Shown one piece after another: positions 1 to 11,249 of a stretch of DNA of 64,000 nucleotides. The first letter of the stretch is position 1; every line of letters starts with the position of its first letter. The notes beneath the pieces were generated by a model, which was not told the DNA's origin, made no database searches, and saw only the letters and a program-made list of their open reading frames with translations. The position numbers and the translations under genes are program-made. This stretch comes from Branchinecta lynchi (taxonomy: Eukaryota > Arthropoda > Branchiopoda > Anostraca > Branchinectidae), in contig JAKZAP010000018.1 of NCBI GenBank assembly GCA_023053575.1, positions 3,720,001-3,784,000 on the forward strand. Reading direction: 5' to 3'.

Positions 1-1133
1 TCCAGGAGAACTTGAACAGAATCCGATCTTGGTGACAAGATTTGTTTACACGCAGATGGAAAAAATTAAATTCTTTGAAAACAGAAAATCTGACAAAAAT
101 AAACTCACTAGCCAATAAAAAAAAAACTTTTGAGAGCATTTATGACATCAGTACTGATGGCTGCTGCTCTAAAAAGATAGCTAGCTTTTTATAGTCTTTT
201 TTACCAGCACCGCCGACGAGATTCCTTTCAAGTAGACCGGAATTAGTTTCTTCATGAGATTCTGGTCCCGCTAGACTTTTTTCTAGTCGTCTTCCCGAAC
301 GAAATCCTCTCGAGAATGGTCATGTATGGTTATAGCCAAGCACTTTTAGATTTGAACTTATTAAATCTTACTCTTTTTTAGTCAAAACAAGAACACATTT
401 CCAGTCAACAATTCCGGAGAATATAAGTCGCTTGGAATACTACATCTGATCAACTGCGAGTAATTTTTCAGCAACTACAATCCACACAGCACATATTACA
501 TCCATGGCACTAATTACACCTCTCCCCAAGCTGACCGCGAACCGTATTTGTGTAATCACATATTTGATTGCACAAATCCCCCCCCCCCCGACTTTCTGAG
601 GTTGGGTGAAATTTTGGGCCGAAGATTCTGAATACCACAATTATCTGTTAAAATCACCGGTATTCGGCAGTTACAGAGAATCCCGATAGGCTATCGGTCC
701 AAAATTATCCGGGATGACAATCCAGATTCGGTAATTTGTACGGTACCTTTGCCCGAATTCGGTACTGTCAACTCCGGCGCCTGCCGGAGGACAGCCAGTC
801 CCCAGCCTGGATAAAGCGAGGAGGGTTAGGCTGTGCACCCCTCACCTGGGACCCAGAGGTCAAACCCCCTGGAAAAAAAAGAACGCAACTGAAATATCCA
901 AAAAGGGAAAAAAACCCGGAGTGATCTCGATAACGACCCCCCCCCCCCCCCTCCATTCCCTTCCCGGACACGATTTTTGGACGCGGAAACGACACCGAGG
1001 ATAGGGGTTTGGAATGTGCGCACAAAGGCTAGATGCACTAACGCTGTCCGAGGTGAGGTGGCTTGACTGTGCTGTGACTGTGGGAAAGAAACGCTGCCAG
1101 GAGGCTCTACCATCATCTTCGGCTGCTCTGAGA
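1..1133. other. Intergenic stretch without recognised gene
   Basis: I see no gene here. Short ORFs on both strands overlap each other and are low in complexity. C homopolymers occur at 578-589 and 937-951. The latter forces Gly- or Pro-rich ORFs that I do not regard as coding. Confidence 0.5.
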
Positions 1134-1615
1134 AACAAGACCAAAAGTTTCGACGGGATCCCAAAAATTTAATATTTGATCCAGACAATCGGGTCTTATA
1201 GAGGTCAAGTCTTCGCCAGACTCCTTGAGCACTTTACTAATAAAATTTAGAAACAGATTAGGCAAAAACTTTCCAGTTTTGGCCGGATTCCGGGTGAACT
1301 ACTTGTCCGGCGAGAAAATGGTTTTCATATTCGTGTTCAGCATGTCGTCTTACCCCTTAATCGACTATCTCATTAGCTTTTAAAAACATTTTTTTCGCCC
1401 CTTAATTTGAAACCCCTCCCCTAAATATGCAGCTATAGGGCCCATCTACGAATTCGACCTTTCCCTTGACTCGAAGAACCCTCACATCAAGTTTCATCAA
1501 AATATCTCATTCCCTTCGAGAGATATCGTGCTGACAGTCGGACGGACAGACGGACAACTTTTGCGATGTCATAGGTATCCCTCCACTTACGTTTTGGGAT
1601 CCCAAAAACGTGAGC
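1134..1615 (-). repeat. Repeat A, copy 1 (short form)
   Basis: Read on -, it starts with the palindromic box TTTTGGGATCCCAAAA and the conserved CGTAAGTGGAGGGATACC. It continues through the pyrimidine-rich GTCCGTC repeats, 'gagatattttgatgaaactt', one 'gacaagtagttcacccgga' module, and ends at 'gatcaaatattaaatttttgggatccc' plus 'gaaacttttggtcttgtt'. It is one of seven copies or pieces in the window, non-coding, and shorter than the others because it has only one internal module. Confidence 0.8.
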
Positions 1616-1689
1616 AAGTTGCCATAGTTCTTAACGAAAGCAGCAGCCAGAAGACTGGTATAATGGAAGTCTGTTAGCCCCAGAATAGC

Positions 1690-3985
1690 CACCGCAAGAC
1701 TAAACGGACATCATGTCAAAATGACCATAGTTGCTTGCTATGCCCCAACAAACGATGCATCAGATGAGACGAAAAGCCAGTTCTATGAAGAACTAAGTGC
1801 GGTCATCAAGGATGTCCCACGTCATGATATACTTTGCATCACAGGAGACCTAAATGCGAAAGTGGGAAGCGACTCTGCTTCGTGTCCCCAGGTCCTGGGC
1901 TAGGAGAGCGAAACGAAAACGGCAAAATGCTTATCGATTTTGCTCTGATCAGTGAATTGTTAATAGGAGGAACCATATTTGCCCACAAGAATGGGCATAT
2001 GTATCCTTGGACATCCCCAGACCGACGCACAAGGAATCAAATCGACCATTTTCTGATCAGCAGAAGGTGGCGTACATCCCTACAAGATGTTCGTGATTTT
2101 AAGCGAGCAGATGTTTTCCATGATCACAACCTAATAACAGCGAAGGTGGTAGTCAAGTTCAAAGCCCCAACACGGACACGGCCGAACGCTAAACCACCTT
2201 GCGACTGTGAGAAACTACAGAACCCTGAAACACGACGAATCTTCACAATGGCCGTTTCTAATAGATCGGAGGCACTCCAGAACCTGGGTGACAGTGGCAA
2301 CCAGGAGGCCCTGTGGGAGGTCATCAAGGAAACATGTAAAGAAGCTGCCGAAGAGACCCTCGGCTGTAAGAAAAGATCGAAATACCAATGAATCTCAGAA
2401 GAGACATGTAGGCTCATTAGTGAGAGGCAACAAATAAGGCAGCAGCTGATACCATCGAATCAGGCGTAGGTCTTATTTCTTTACCACGAGTATAGGGAAC
2501 GGACAAACTCGTGAAGAAAAGCGCACGTAGGGACAAGCGTTATTCTACAGAAAGCTCAGATGGCAGAAGAGGCATCAAAAAGAGGGGACTCGAGAGCTGT
2601 CTGTACCGCGAACGAGATCATCGGAAAGCGGCCATGCGTGGACGGACCTGTAAGGGATCCGAGCGGCCGGCTAATCACTGACCCTGAAAAGATCGGCGAA
2701 ATTTGGGCCACCCACTTTGAAAGCCTGCTTAATCGACCGGCACCAACGGAACAACCGGATATTCCAGATGAGCCTTTCATCAGGCTAGCAGTAAGCTCTG
2801 ACCCACCCTTTTCAGCCGAAATCACTAGTGCCCTAAATAAGCTAAAAAACGGTAAGTCGCCCGGAGAAGACCGTATCGCATCAGAGATGCTGAAGTGGTC
2901 AGTAAACGCCTGCATAACAGTTTGGATGAGACTCTATAAACTGATATGGGAAACCGAAATGGGAAACCGGGTACAAGAAGTACTCTAATCAAAATAAGTC
3001 AGTACTCTTATTTACTGTTTGTTAGTTTGTGTTTTATTTGTATTGTAGTGAGTGTTTATTTTTCCAATTCCCGCCCGTGCCTAGTGCTGTTAGGGTTGAA
3101 AATAAAATTGGTTAATTGAAGAAGGGCGATTCCACTAAGTGTGAAAACTGGCGAGGGATCGGTCTGCTCTCCATCCTGGCCACCATCCTGCTGAACCGCA
3201 TTCAGCCAGCAGTCGACAAACACCTCCGCGAAGAACAGCACAGCTTATGCCCAAACCGTTCATGTGCGGGTCTAACATTCGTGCTAAGAATGTTGCTCGA
3301 AGAGTGCAGTGAATGGAGGAAAAAGCTCTAAAAGGCGTGAAGCAAAGGTGCGCTCTCTCCGCTGCTGTTCGTCCTGACCATCAACTACGTTATAAGAAGA
3401 TGTGAAGGATACAGCATTGACATCGGGGATGGCAGAAAAGTGGGAGACATAGGCTTTGCCGATGACATCAGCCAATAGAGACCTGCAAACAGAAGCTCCA
3501 GGACTTCCTCACAAGGACCAGTGAAACAGCTGAACTGTTCGGATTGAAAATAACCATCCCCAAAACGAAGAGTATGGCGAGCAGCGGATCTCTGCTAGAT
3601 ATACCCTGTACGGACCAGCAGGTCGAATAGGCCGTCGAATTCCGATATCTCGGCAGTACAGTGGAAAATACTAGAACTTGTTTGGCCATGCCACCGACGT
3701 CTTCAATCGGCTAGAGAAGATATGGACGAGCAAGAAGTACTCCCTTAGACTCAAGCTGAGACTTTTCAACAGCAACGTTCTATCCGTACTTCTGTACGGA
3801 TCCGACCCTTGGCACCTCAGCCAACAGCAAGAGAAACGTCTTCTAGCCTTTGGAAAGACCTGCCTTAGGCGGATCTTAAACATACACTGGACAGAAAGGG
3901 TCACAAACCTGGCGATTCACCACAAGACAGTGCAACCCCTTATTACTGAAGACACTGGAATCATCAAGATCCGCCGCTGAACGTA
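1690..3985 (+). pseudogene. Decayed non-LTR retrotransposon (APE endonuclease + reverse transcriptase)
   Basis: Remnant of a LINE polyprotein in broken frames. At 1721-1903 a piece reads CYAPTNDASDE...ITGDLNAKVGSD, an apurinic endonuclease core; at 1897-2390 it continues in another frame with SPDRRTRNQIDHFLISRRW and DVFHDHNLITAK (the N-Q-I-D-H and D-H motifs). RT pieces follow: KNGKSPGEDRIASEMLKW (about 2850), KKGDSTKCENWRGIGLLS (3116), then about 3430-3475 a GFADDISQ motif C followed by a stop, and a thumb segment at 3678-3980 (SNVLSVLLYGSDPWHLS). Stops and shifts show it is dead. The 5' end is missing; the first recognisable codons abut repeat A. The type of endonuclease and the NQIDH motif fit the RTE/CR1-like range, but I cannot fix the clade. 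Confidence 0.85.
2960..3112. mobile_element. Small insertion splitting the RT of the 1.7-4.0 kb LINE
   Basis: RT homology stops after LYKLIWETEMGN and resumes at KKGDSTKCENWRG, where the family normally has only a few residues. The intervening ~150 bp is T-rich on one strand and ends in 'gaaaataaaattgg', like a retroposed 3' tail. Exact limits and source element are uncertain. Confidence 0.45.
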
Positions 3986-5599
3986 TCTGGGGACATCAGA
4001 GACATGTCATCCATTCAGTTATTAAGTTCCATTCTAATCCGTTCATCCGTTCGAAAGTTACGCACTACTCAATTTTTCAGATTCCCCCGCCCCGCCCCCC
4101 CCCCCAGATGGTCGGATCGGGAAACTGATTATTTCCAAGCTAGTTAGGTCGGGTCCCTGACATGCCTGCCAAGTTTCTTTGTCATAGCACACCAGGAAGT
4201 ATCCTAACTTGCAAAGTATGACAGACCACCTGACAGACAGAAAGGCGGAATTGAGATCGCTGTATGATACTTGAGCCAGAGGCTGAAAGTGCCATAAAAA
4301 GAATATTGACAAATAAATAATGTATCAAACATCACACTAAACCGTTTCGATTTTGCTCCTCAGGTCAAAAGAAAGCTGAAATTTTTAGTTTTTAATCCAT
4401 TACCTTATGGTACCTTAAATTACCTTAAATCGCAGCACTTGCCAGCGAAAGGTAGTAATCACTACAGCTACTGATTACTACTAATTCGGATACTACCATC
4501 ATACTACCACAACTACTAATTGACTGTTATACGGGTGAAAACAAACCTAGCTGGTGTAAAATTTGGAGACGTGTTCAAAGAAGCATACTTTTCTTAAGGG
4601 TACGGGATACTTGGGTGAGTCCGCCTGCAAGTCATAGTTTAGAAGTCTCGGCTTTCGTTTTGATATCAAGGGAATAACAGAACATTCAGCTAGCCCATTA
4701 CACTAACTTTTATCAGACTCCCCCTTCTTTAATTTTTTGGAAAGGGTAGCCTACTTAAAACAGACACTAGCCCCATATATGGGTCGACTTCGGACACATA
4801 CTGGGCCGACTTCGGACAGTACTTACAAATTTCAGCTTCTTGTAAAAACAAGCATAAAATTAACCCCACGGCAAGCACTTAGGCATGATACCATAGAACG
4901 CCTCAACTAGGGACAGTTTTTCATGTTTTTTGTGACTAACTTCAGCTCTGAAAGTCTCAGAAACTTCAAATTTGGCCCAAACCTGGGTCTTAGCTAGTTG
5001 GCAGAGTTTGCCAAGTTTCAGATTCTTCTTACGGATAGTTTTTTTTTTATATATTATTTTTTAGAGGGTGCTCCTTGTTTGGCGGCGGGTTCCTATCTAG
5101 GGACAGTGAATTTTAATGTACTTTATAACCCTTTGGAATCCTAAATTGATTAAGGGACAGGACAAATATTTAAAAAATGCTTTAACTGGCTACTGGTGAA
5201 AAAAGTTTTGAAAAAATGATAAAAATGGCACAGATATTAATGTTTTTACGACTTCAAGAGGGAAAAAATCCCGTAGAACTTGTAATAAAAGGCACTTGGA
5301 CACAAAGACTTCCGATAAATTACCAGACTACTCATGTCTTAGAAGACTCAACTAATAGACCGTAATAATATGCCATTCTCATAGAAAGCACAGCTTTATG
5401 ACGTTTTAGCAAATGTTATGCCCGCTCTGTTCTGGGGAAACTGTACAGGCCCATGACTATGTTCGAAGAATGAGTTTCCTGTCTAGATGATATTTACTGA
5501 CACATCACAGGTCAAATGATGTCATGGGCAACCCCATCCTCCACACAATACTTATAATCTTAAAACAAGGTCAAGTTCATCTACTTCGTCAGTGATTGG
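3986..5599. other. Non-coding; end of repeat D at 4058-4312
   Basis: At 4058-4312 lies a degenerate copy of the repeat D end (gatcggggaagtga..., cctgccaagttt..., ggacagaaa..., gatcgct..., a decayed terminal hairpin, then 'gtgccataaaaa'). From 4313 to 5599 I see AT-rich sequence with short local repeats ('ctactac', 'gggccgacttcggac' twice near 4790-4817) and no gene. Confidence 0.5.
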
Positions 5600-5607
5600 G
5601 AGCATCC

Positions 5608-5931
5608 CAGTCAACCACAAACCCCTGATTTTTGGATACCCTATGCCAAACGCTGAATATGTCTAGCGTTTGGCATACCCTATGCCTAACGCTGGATACA
5701 CTATGCCAGGTGCTGGATACTGTAACCCAGTAAAATATTGATGATTTGAGTGAAGCTAAAAAATCAACCAATCAGAACTCCTTTATTTTGAGGTAGGTCA
5801 TGGTTAGGTTACCAACAAGTATCCAGCGTTTGGCATAGGGTATCCAGCGTTAGGCATAGGCTATGCCAAATGCTAGATATACCCAGCGTTTGGCATAGGG
5901 TATCCAAAATTCAGGGATTTGTGGTAGACTG
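5608..5931. mobile_element. hAT-type MITE 1 (324 bp)
   Basis: Terminal inverted repeats CAGTCaACCACAAAcCCCTGA and its complement, flanked by a perfect 8-bp target duplication GAGCATCC at 5600-5607 and 5932-5939. The interior holds repeated, partly inverted 'agcgtttggcatagggtatcc' units. There is no coding capacity. TIRs beginning CAG and an 8-bp duplication are hallmarks of the hAT superfamily. Confidence 0.9.
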
Positions 5932-5942
5932 GAGCATCCTCA

Positions 5943-6643
5943 CAGTCTAGTACACTAGCCCCATTTCAGGCACAGTGCTCAAACGTCTAGCACCATGCCT
6001 GGGTGCTAGACGTTCAAGCACTGTACCTTGGGTTTCATGTATGGTGCATGGATTTCAGTATACAGTGCATACAGAAAAAACACAGTTTCTGTCATCACAA
6101 CTGAGCACCGGCTCGGACAGGGCTGAAATTACTACTATGAATTAGAGAAATCAAAGACATTCCTTTACATATTTTTCACAACAAAAACAAAAGGGCTCTA
6201 ATGATGATGGAGATGAAAAACCTAACAGCACCCTATCTATTTTCCATGTATTTTCCCTATCTATTCCCCAAGAGCCCATATCCTGGTTGGCTGCTAGGTA
6301 GAAAAAGCTGAGGCACAGGACACTTTGCATGCAAAACCCTTGACTATGTAGAAAAGGAAATGAGGTTTTTCACATCTGTAATCAGCCAAGCCTTTTTGTT
6401 TTTGTTGTGAAAAATATATAAAGGATCGTCTTTGATTTCTCTAATTCATGGTAGTAATTTCAGCCCTGTCCGAGCTGGTGCTCGGTTGTCATGACAGAAA
6501 CTGTGTTTTTGATGTATGCACTGTATACTGAAATCCATGCACCATACATGAAATCCAAGGTACAGTGCTTGAACGTCTAGCACCCAGGCATGGTGCTAGA
6601 CGTTTGAGCACCGTGCCTGAAAAGGGGCTAGTGTACTAGACTG
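5943..6643. mobile_element. hAT-type MITE 2 with ~240-bp inverted arms (701 bp)
   Basis: Begins CAGTCTAGTACACTAGCCCC and ends in its near-complement; 8-bp target duplication CATCCTCA at 5935-5942 and 6644-6651. Arms at about 5943-6185 and 6400-6643 pair over about 240 bp (for example 'gtctagcaccatgcctgggtgc' opposite 'gcacccaggcatggtgctagac'), leaving a spacer of about 215 bp. A transcript would fold into a long hairpin. Its left target duplication overlaps the right one of MITE 1. Confidence 0.9.
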
Positions 6644-6651
6644 CATCCTCA

Positions 6652-7374
6652 TTTTTCAAACTTCGTAGTTTTGCTTGTGACCTTTTCTAGGCTATGTCAG
6701 AATACTGCAGGTTTTAGACTTCCAAACTATCTCATGGTTTAAAATACCATCATTCACAGCTTTCAGGGCATCAGTCAGCTTTCCTTTGTCGACTTTTCTT
6801 CCTTTTTGTACATTTTCTTCACTGCTCCTAGTTAGGGCACTCCACTCCAACTGCACTTCAAGACATGAAAAGATCAAAAAATTGGAAGAAAAAAAATCAT
6901 GAAGATAAGCATTATGAAGATACTGAGCTTAAAATGGTACAGTACATGATTGCGATCATGATATGGCTAAATTTGGCTAGCCTACGTACCTTTGATTAAA
7001 TGTTAAAATGCAGAACCTGTGAGTGTCACTATCCTTAATCTTGAACTCTCTCCCACCTTTTAATTTTTATTGTTTTAAACAACAACAGTTTAACTGGTGA
7101 GTCCAGCAAAAGATCCCTACGATTATAACTTTCCACTGACCTTTTTCTCCTTTTCTAACCTTCTTATGCTCGGTTCACACTTGGAGTCTGTGCACTGCAT
7201 GCTAGTTGGAGACAAGTTTCCAAGAAAATCGAAGTGCAATGACAAGCAAATTCCTTCTGGAATGTCATGTCAAGTCGATCCGACACCATCTACCAGCCAC
7301 CAGCGAAGCCAACAGCCGTTCTTTACTTTTGCTAGAGAGCGCTCTTCTTGGGCTTCTTCAAGTGTGGTGATCCA
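6652..7374. other. No gene recognised; target region of the hAT-type element
   Basis: Apparently single-copy or old sequence. A 100-codon ORF begins at 7097 on + and is cut by the hAT-type insertion. Nothing in it resembles a known protein, so I leave it unannotated. Confidence 0.4.
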
Positions 7375-7382
7375 CTCATCCT

Positions 7383-9010
7383 CAGGGTTGCCAAAGTGAC
7401 ACTTTTGGTGTCATTATGACACTTTTTGAAGTCCGTGAAACTTTCCACATTTTCAGGCCAAAATGTGGCACTTTTTGCTAAAATGACACTTTTATGAAAC
7501 TTTCTGAGTATTACTCATACAATTTTATAGAAATAGATATTTCTGTTAGTTACTAAGCTGCACGGGTGACCAAAAGTCTTGTCCAGAACTCTGGTTAAAT
7601 CGGTTATCTTCGATACTGATTGCTTAGAAGAATGATTGAAGGAAATATTGTGGTAGTTTGATCTCTCATCTGAACTAAAGGCTGTGTTTGTTTTTCCCAA
7701 AACGTAAGCGGAGGGATACCTATGGCATCGGAAAAGTTGTCTGTCTGTCTGTTTGCCTCTGAGCACGATAACTCTCGAAGGGAATGAGATATTTTGATGA
7801 AACTTGGTGGGAAGATCCTTTGGGTCAAGGAAAAGGTCGAGTTCGTAGATATGCTCCGTAGCCCTACATTTATGGGTGGAGGAGTGGGTTCAAGTTAAGG
7901 GACAAACAAAATATTTTTAAACAGCTAATGAGATTGTCGTTTAAGGGGTAAAAAGACATTCTGAACACGAACATGAAAACCCTTTTCTCGCCGGACAAGT
8001 AGTTTAACCGGAATCCGGCCAAAACCGGAAAGTTTGTTAAAATTAAAAGTTTTATTTGAAGTTGACTAGATGTTCTATTTAGGGATAAGAAGGCATGCTG
8101 AACACTTATGTGAAAACCATTTTCTACCCGGACAAGTAGTTCGCCCGGAATCCGGCCAAAACCGGAAAATTGTTCAAAGCTAAAGTTTTATTTGTAGTTG
8201 ATTAAATATCCGATTTAGGGGTATGAGATGCTAACTCCGTGTATGACAATCATTTTTTTTACCCAGAAATATGGTTCGCCCGGAATCCGGCTTAACCAGA
8301 AAGTTTGTTATAAGTTAAATTTTTATTTGAAGTTGAATAGATGTTCGGTATATTGAAAAGAAGATACACCGAGTTCGTTTTTTAGCTTTCTTTCCTCGCC
8401 GGACAAGTAGTTCCGGAATTCGGCCGAAACTGGGAAATTGGCAGAAGTAAGGCAGGAAGTTTTAGTCAAAACAGATATGACTCTTAGGGGTAAACACACA
8501 TGCTGAATCTATATCTGAACTTGGTTTTCTCAGATGATTAGCTATATGGACCTATTCTGTTTCTGAATTTAATAGTAAAAATGTACACGGAGTTGTTAAT
8601 GTTATCTTGGATTATATGCCGGGATTCTGTGGGCAACGACTTGGCTCTCAGATCCTTTCTCCTGTTATGGGCGACAGCGGCATTTCCGCTGTAAATACCG
8701 ATCTTTTAGGTTTTTTTTTGGAGGGGGGCAGATCATTCGGCAACTTAACTTAATCGGCACTTAATATCCACTTTTAAACGGAAATTGGATAAATATTGAC
8801 ACAAATTTTGAAAACTGTCACTTAAAAACACATCTTTAGATCTCGAGAGGTTGATGCGGGTTGCACTCTCCTCCCCCTTGAGTATTCCTTGGTGGAATAC
8901 ATCTGAAAAGTGACACTTTTTGTGACACTTTCTGAATTTGTAAATGACACTGAATGGCACTTTTTGGCTGAAAAAGTGACACTCTAGGCCAAAAATATTT
9001 GGCAACCCTG
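7383..9010. mobile_element. hAT-type non-autonomous element (1,628 bp)
   Basis: Termini CAGGGTTGCCAAA...TTTGGCAACCCTG and a perfect 8-bp target duplication CTCATCCT (7375-7382 and 9011-9018). Subterminal regions are rich in 'gtgacacttttt' repeats on both sides (7395-7500 and 8905-8990). No transposase ORF is present. The interior is occupied by repeat A (7693-8605), so the element is either a carrier or a later target of that repeat. Confidence 0.92.
7693..8605 (+). repeat. Repeat A, copy 2, inside the hAT-type element
   Basis: From 'tttcccaaaacgtaagcggagggatacc' through at least four internal modules of the form 'ggggtaag..acatgctga..ctcgccggacaagtagttcgcccggaatccgg' spaced by about 120-140 bp, to 'cttggttttctcagatgatt'. 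The closing 'gatcaaatattag...ggatccc' box is absent, so the 3' end is truncated. Confidence 0.85.
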
Positions 9011-9018
9011 CTCATCCT

Positions 9019-9861
9019 AACGGCACTGCACTGATTCTTCCACTCGTTTCCCGGCACTTTTCGAGTAGGATCGGATAGGGACCTTATAGCTTCTGATGAG
9101 CTTATCAATTAGGAATATAGAACATGCAAGTTTCTCCATGTTTGACTTCAAAATCAAGCGGCTGCGCGAGGCGTAAAACGGCCAAGATTTGTTTTAATAT
9201 CTGAGAAACCCAGCAGAGTTCGAAAAGTCACGTGTTCGGATACTGGAACATAAAATGTATTTGCCGCGACTTACGCGTTACGCAGTTCCTTGCTCGTTCA
9301 TCATGAGCGTGTCCGAAAGCTCAAAATGCGGCATTAATGCAGCATTTTTCGTGGCGTTTTCAGTTCGTACTAGAACTTCTTCTGTCATTAATGTAGCATT
9401 AGTGACGTCAAAAATGCTGCGAAGTTGCAGCATATATGTGGCATTTTTGAGAAGAAGTTAGGAAAACGAAGGCGATCCCTTTTGATCAACTGTTTGCGGT
9501 TGACGGGAGAATTAAAAAGAAAAACCGAATTTTGGATATTCTTTTTGTGTTTAATAAAATATATAAAAATAAAATAAAACATCTCCTGGGTGCGTCAGAG
9601 TCAAATTTAGTTGTCTTGTAGGCTTAGACTTCAGAAGTGGCACAAATTCCTAAATAATAGGTAGAAACTTCAGGTTACTCGGTTATTTGAAGTAAAAAAC
9701 AACAAATAAAACTTATTATAAATATTTATAATGGTGTCAGAAAACAATAAAGTAGACTGTAATTATTCTAAAGTAATACAGTATGGTGTTCTTTTCAGTT
9801 TGTGATCACAGGAAACATGGCTTGATTATTATTTTTCCAAGGAAAAAAACAAACAAAATAA
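9019..9861. other. Non-coding; short 'gcattaatgcagcattttt' repeats
   Basis: Between the hAT-type element and the next LINE end. At 9325-9455 there are several imperfect copies of 'ttaatgcagcatttttcgtgg' in both orientations. No gene recognised. Confidence 0.4.
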
Positions 9862-10378
9862 GCATCGACGAACTCTTGCTAGGATCTTTAATACGGTTGC
9901 CCTCCCCCAAGTTCTAGTTGCTAGTTCAGTTTTTAATTATTTTAGAATTTCAGATATAACACACCTTCGAGTTACTTTCTTTAAGTTTGGTAAGTGGCTC
10001 TGCAAAATTAACAGATTTGAGTCTAATACAAGAATGATGCGAGATCTAAATCTGAAAGACCCTATTGTTGTTGCGAGAAGTAAGGAAGATAAGCTGTCTG
10101 CCCGGTATCAGGAACTCAACCACCATCTTGCTCAAGTATAGTTATTATTAAATATTTTAGTTTCTGTTAAAATTACACGCTGAAAGTGAACTCTTAAAAG
10201 TTCAGTGAAAAGATTATTCACGTTAGTTTTTTTTTTGTTCGAGATAGATTTTGTTTATTAGTTACATAGTGGTTTGTTACGATTGTGTTTATGATGCCGA
10301 TGTTTAGTTGCTGTCGATTTATTTTTTTAAACTCGTCTTTTTGGCGGAATAAAAGCTTATTATTATCATACTTAAATT
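9862..10378 (+). pseudogene. 3' end of a non-LTR retrotransposon (RT thumb and tail)
   Basis: From about 9875 to the TAG at 10138-10140 one frame reads ARIFNTVALPQVLVASSVFN, then FKFGKWLCKINRFESNTRMM and LNLKDPIVVARSKEDK. This matches the post-RT region of APE-type LINEs, where 'P.LLY....' is followed by 'F.....L..P..SRN......L..P'. After the stop comes about 230 bp of 3' UTR ending in 'ttattattatc', a likely short-repeat tail. It is 5'-truncated and resembles the - strand fragment at 18,961-19,349. Confidence 0.75.
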
Positions 10379-10689
10379 ATAACAGACACTGTTGAGATTA
10401 GTAAATTATTGAAACAATTTTACCTTTTTTCCAAAATTATAAAGTAATCCTGGGAAGCTTGATATAAATCAGTCTATGTTCACCTTTGTCTGACAGAATT
10501 TAAACTGTATTAACCTGAAACTGCTCAAGTTTGACCTAATTCCCGAAGCTACAGTCTGTTTACTGTCCCAGAGCCATAAAAGATCATTCAAGACGATCCA
10601 TTTATCCCCATTGGTGACCACGTTTAAAATACGGGCCTATTCGGACGACCAGCGGCTGATTTCTGAATGCTAATGATGAAGAGGGACGC

Positions 10690-11245
10690 CCCACCAGGGG
10701 TGTCACTATGGGGGGGGGGGGGGGGGGGAGGGGGGGTACTCCCCTGCCAAAAAGGTCTTGAGAAAGTACTTTCGTCGGGCGAAGCCCTGCGAAAGTTCAC
10801 CTGTCTGTCGGCGCGAAGCGCCGGCAAACACAGAAGAAATAAATTTGTTTATGCATTTGTCAGGCGTCGGACTACTCGTCGGCCCATCAGGTTCTTTTTA
10901 TACGCAAGAAATGAAATCCTGCAAACATTAGTCGGGCAAAACACCGAAGAAATCGAATTCTGCATGCTTTTGTCATACCTCGGTGGTCTCGTCGGTACAT
11001 CGGGTTCTTTTTATACATAATAAATCCAGAAGAAATAAATTCCTTATGTTTTTGTCGGGCGTAGGTTGACTCGTTGGCACGCCGGGTTCTTTTTATACGC
11101 AAGAAATGAAATTCTGCAAACAGTTGTCGGCAAAGCACTGAAGAAATCGAATTTCGTATGCTTTTGCCGTGCCTCGGCATTCTCGTCGGCCCATGGTTTT
11201 GTCGGGCGTCGGTATTCTCGTCGGCACATCAGGTTCTTTTTACAC
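10690..11245. repeat. Left part of a satellite-like element with G-tract and 'ttctttttatacgcaag' repeats
   Basis: Opens with 'aggggtgtcactatgg' and a run of 19 G interrupted by one A. At 10,825-11,245 at least four copies of a module occur: 'cagaagaaat..ttatgc.tttgtc.ggcgtcgg...ctcgtcggcacatcaggttctttttatacg', 85-125 bp apart. The ORFs here are products of the repeat and not genes. Confidence 0.7.
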
Positions 11246-11249
11246 GAAA

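Noticed and set aside
768..1188. Overlapping Gly- and Pro-rich ORFs
   Set aside because: Driven by the C homopolymer at 937-951 and overlapping on three frames.
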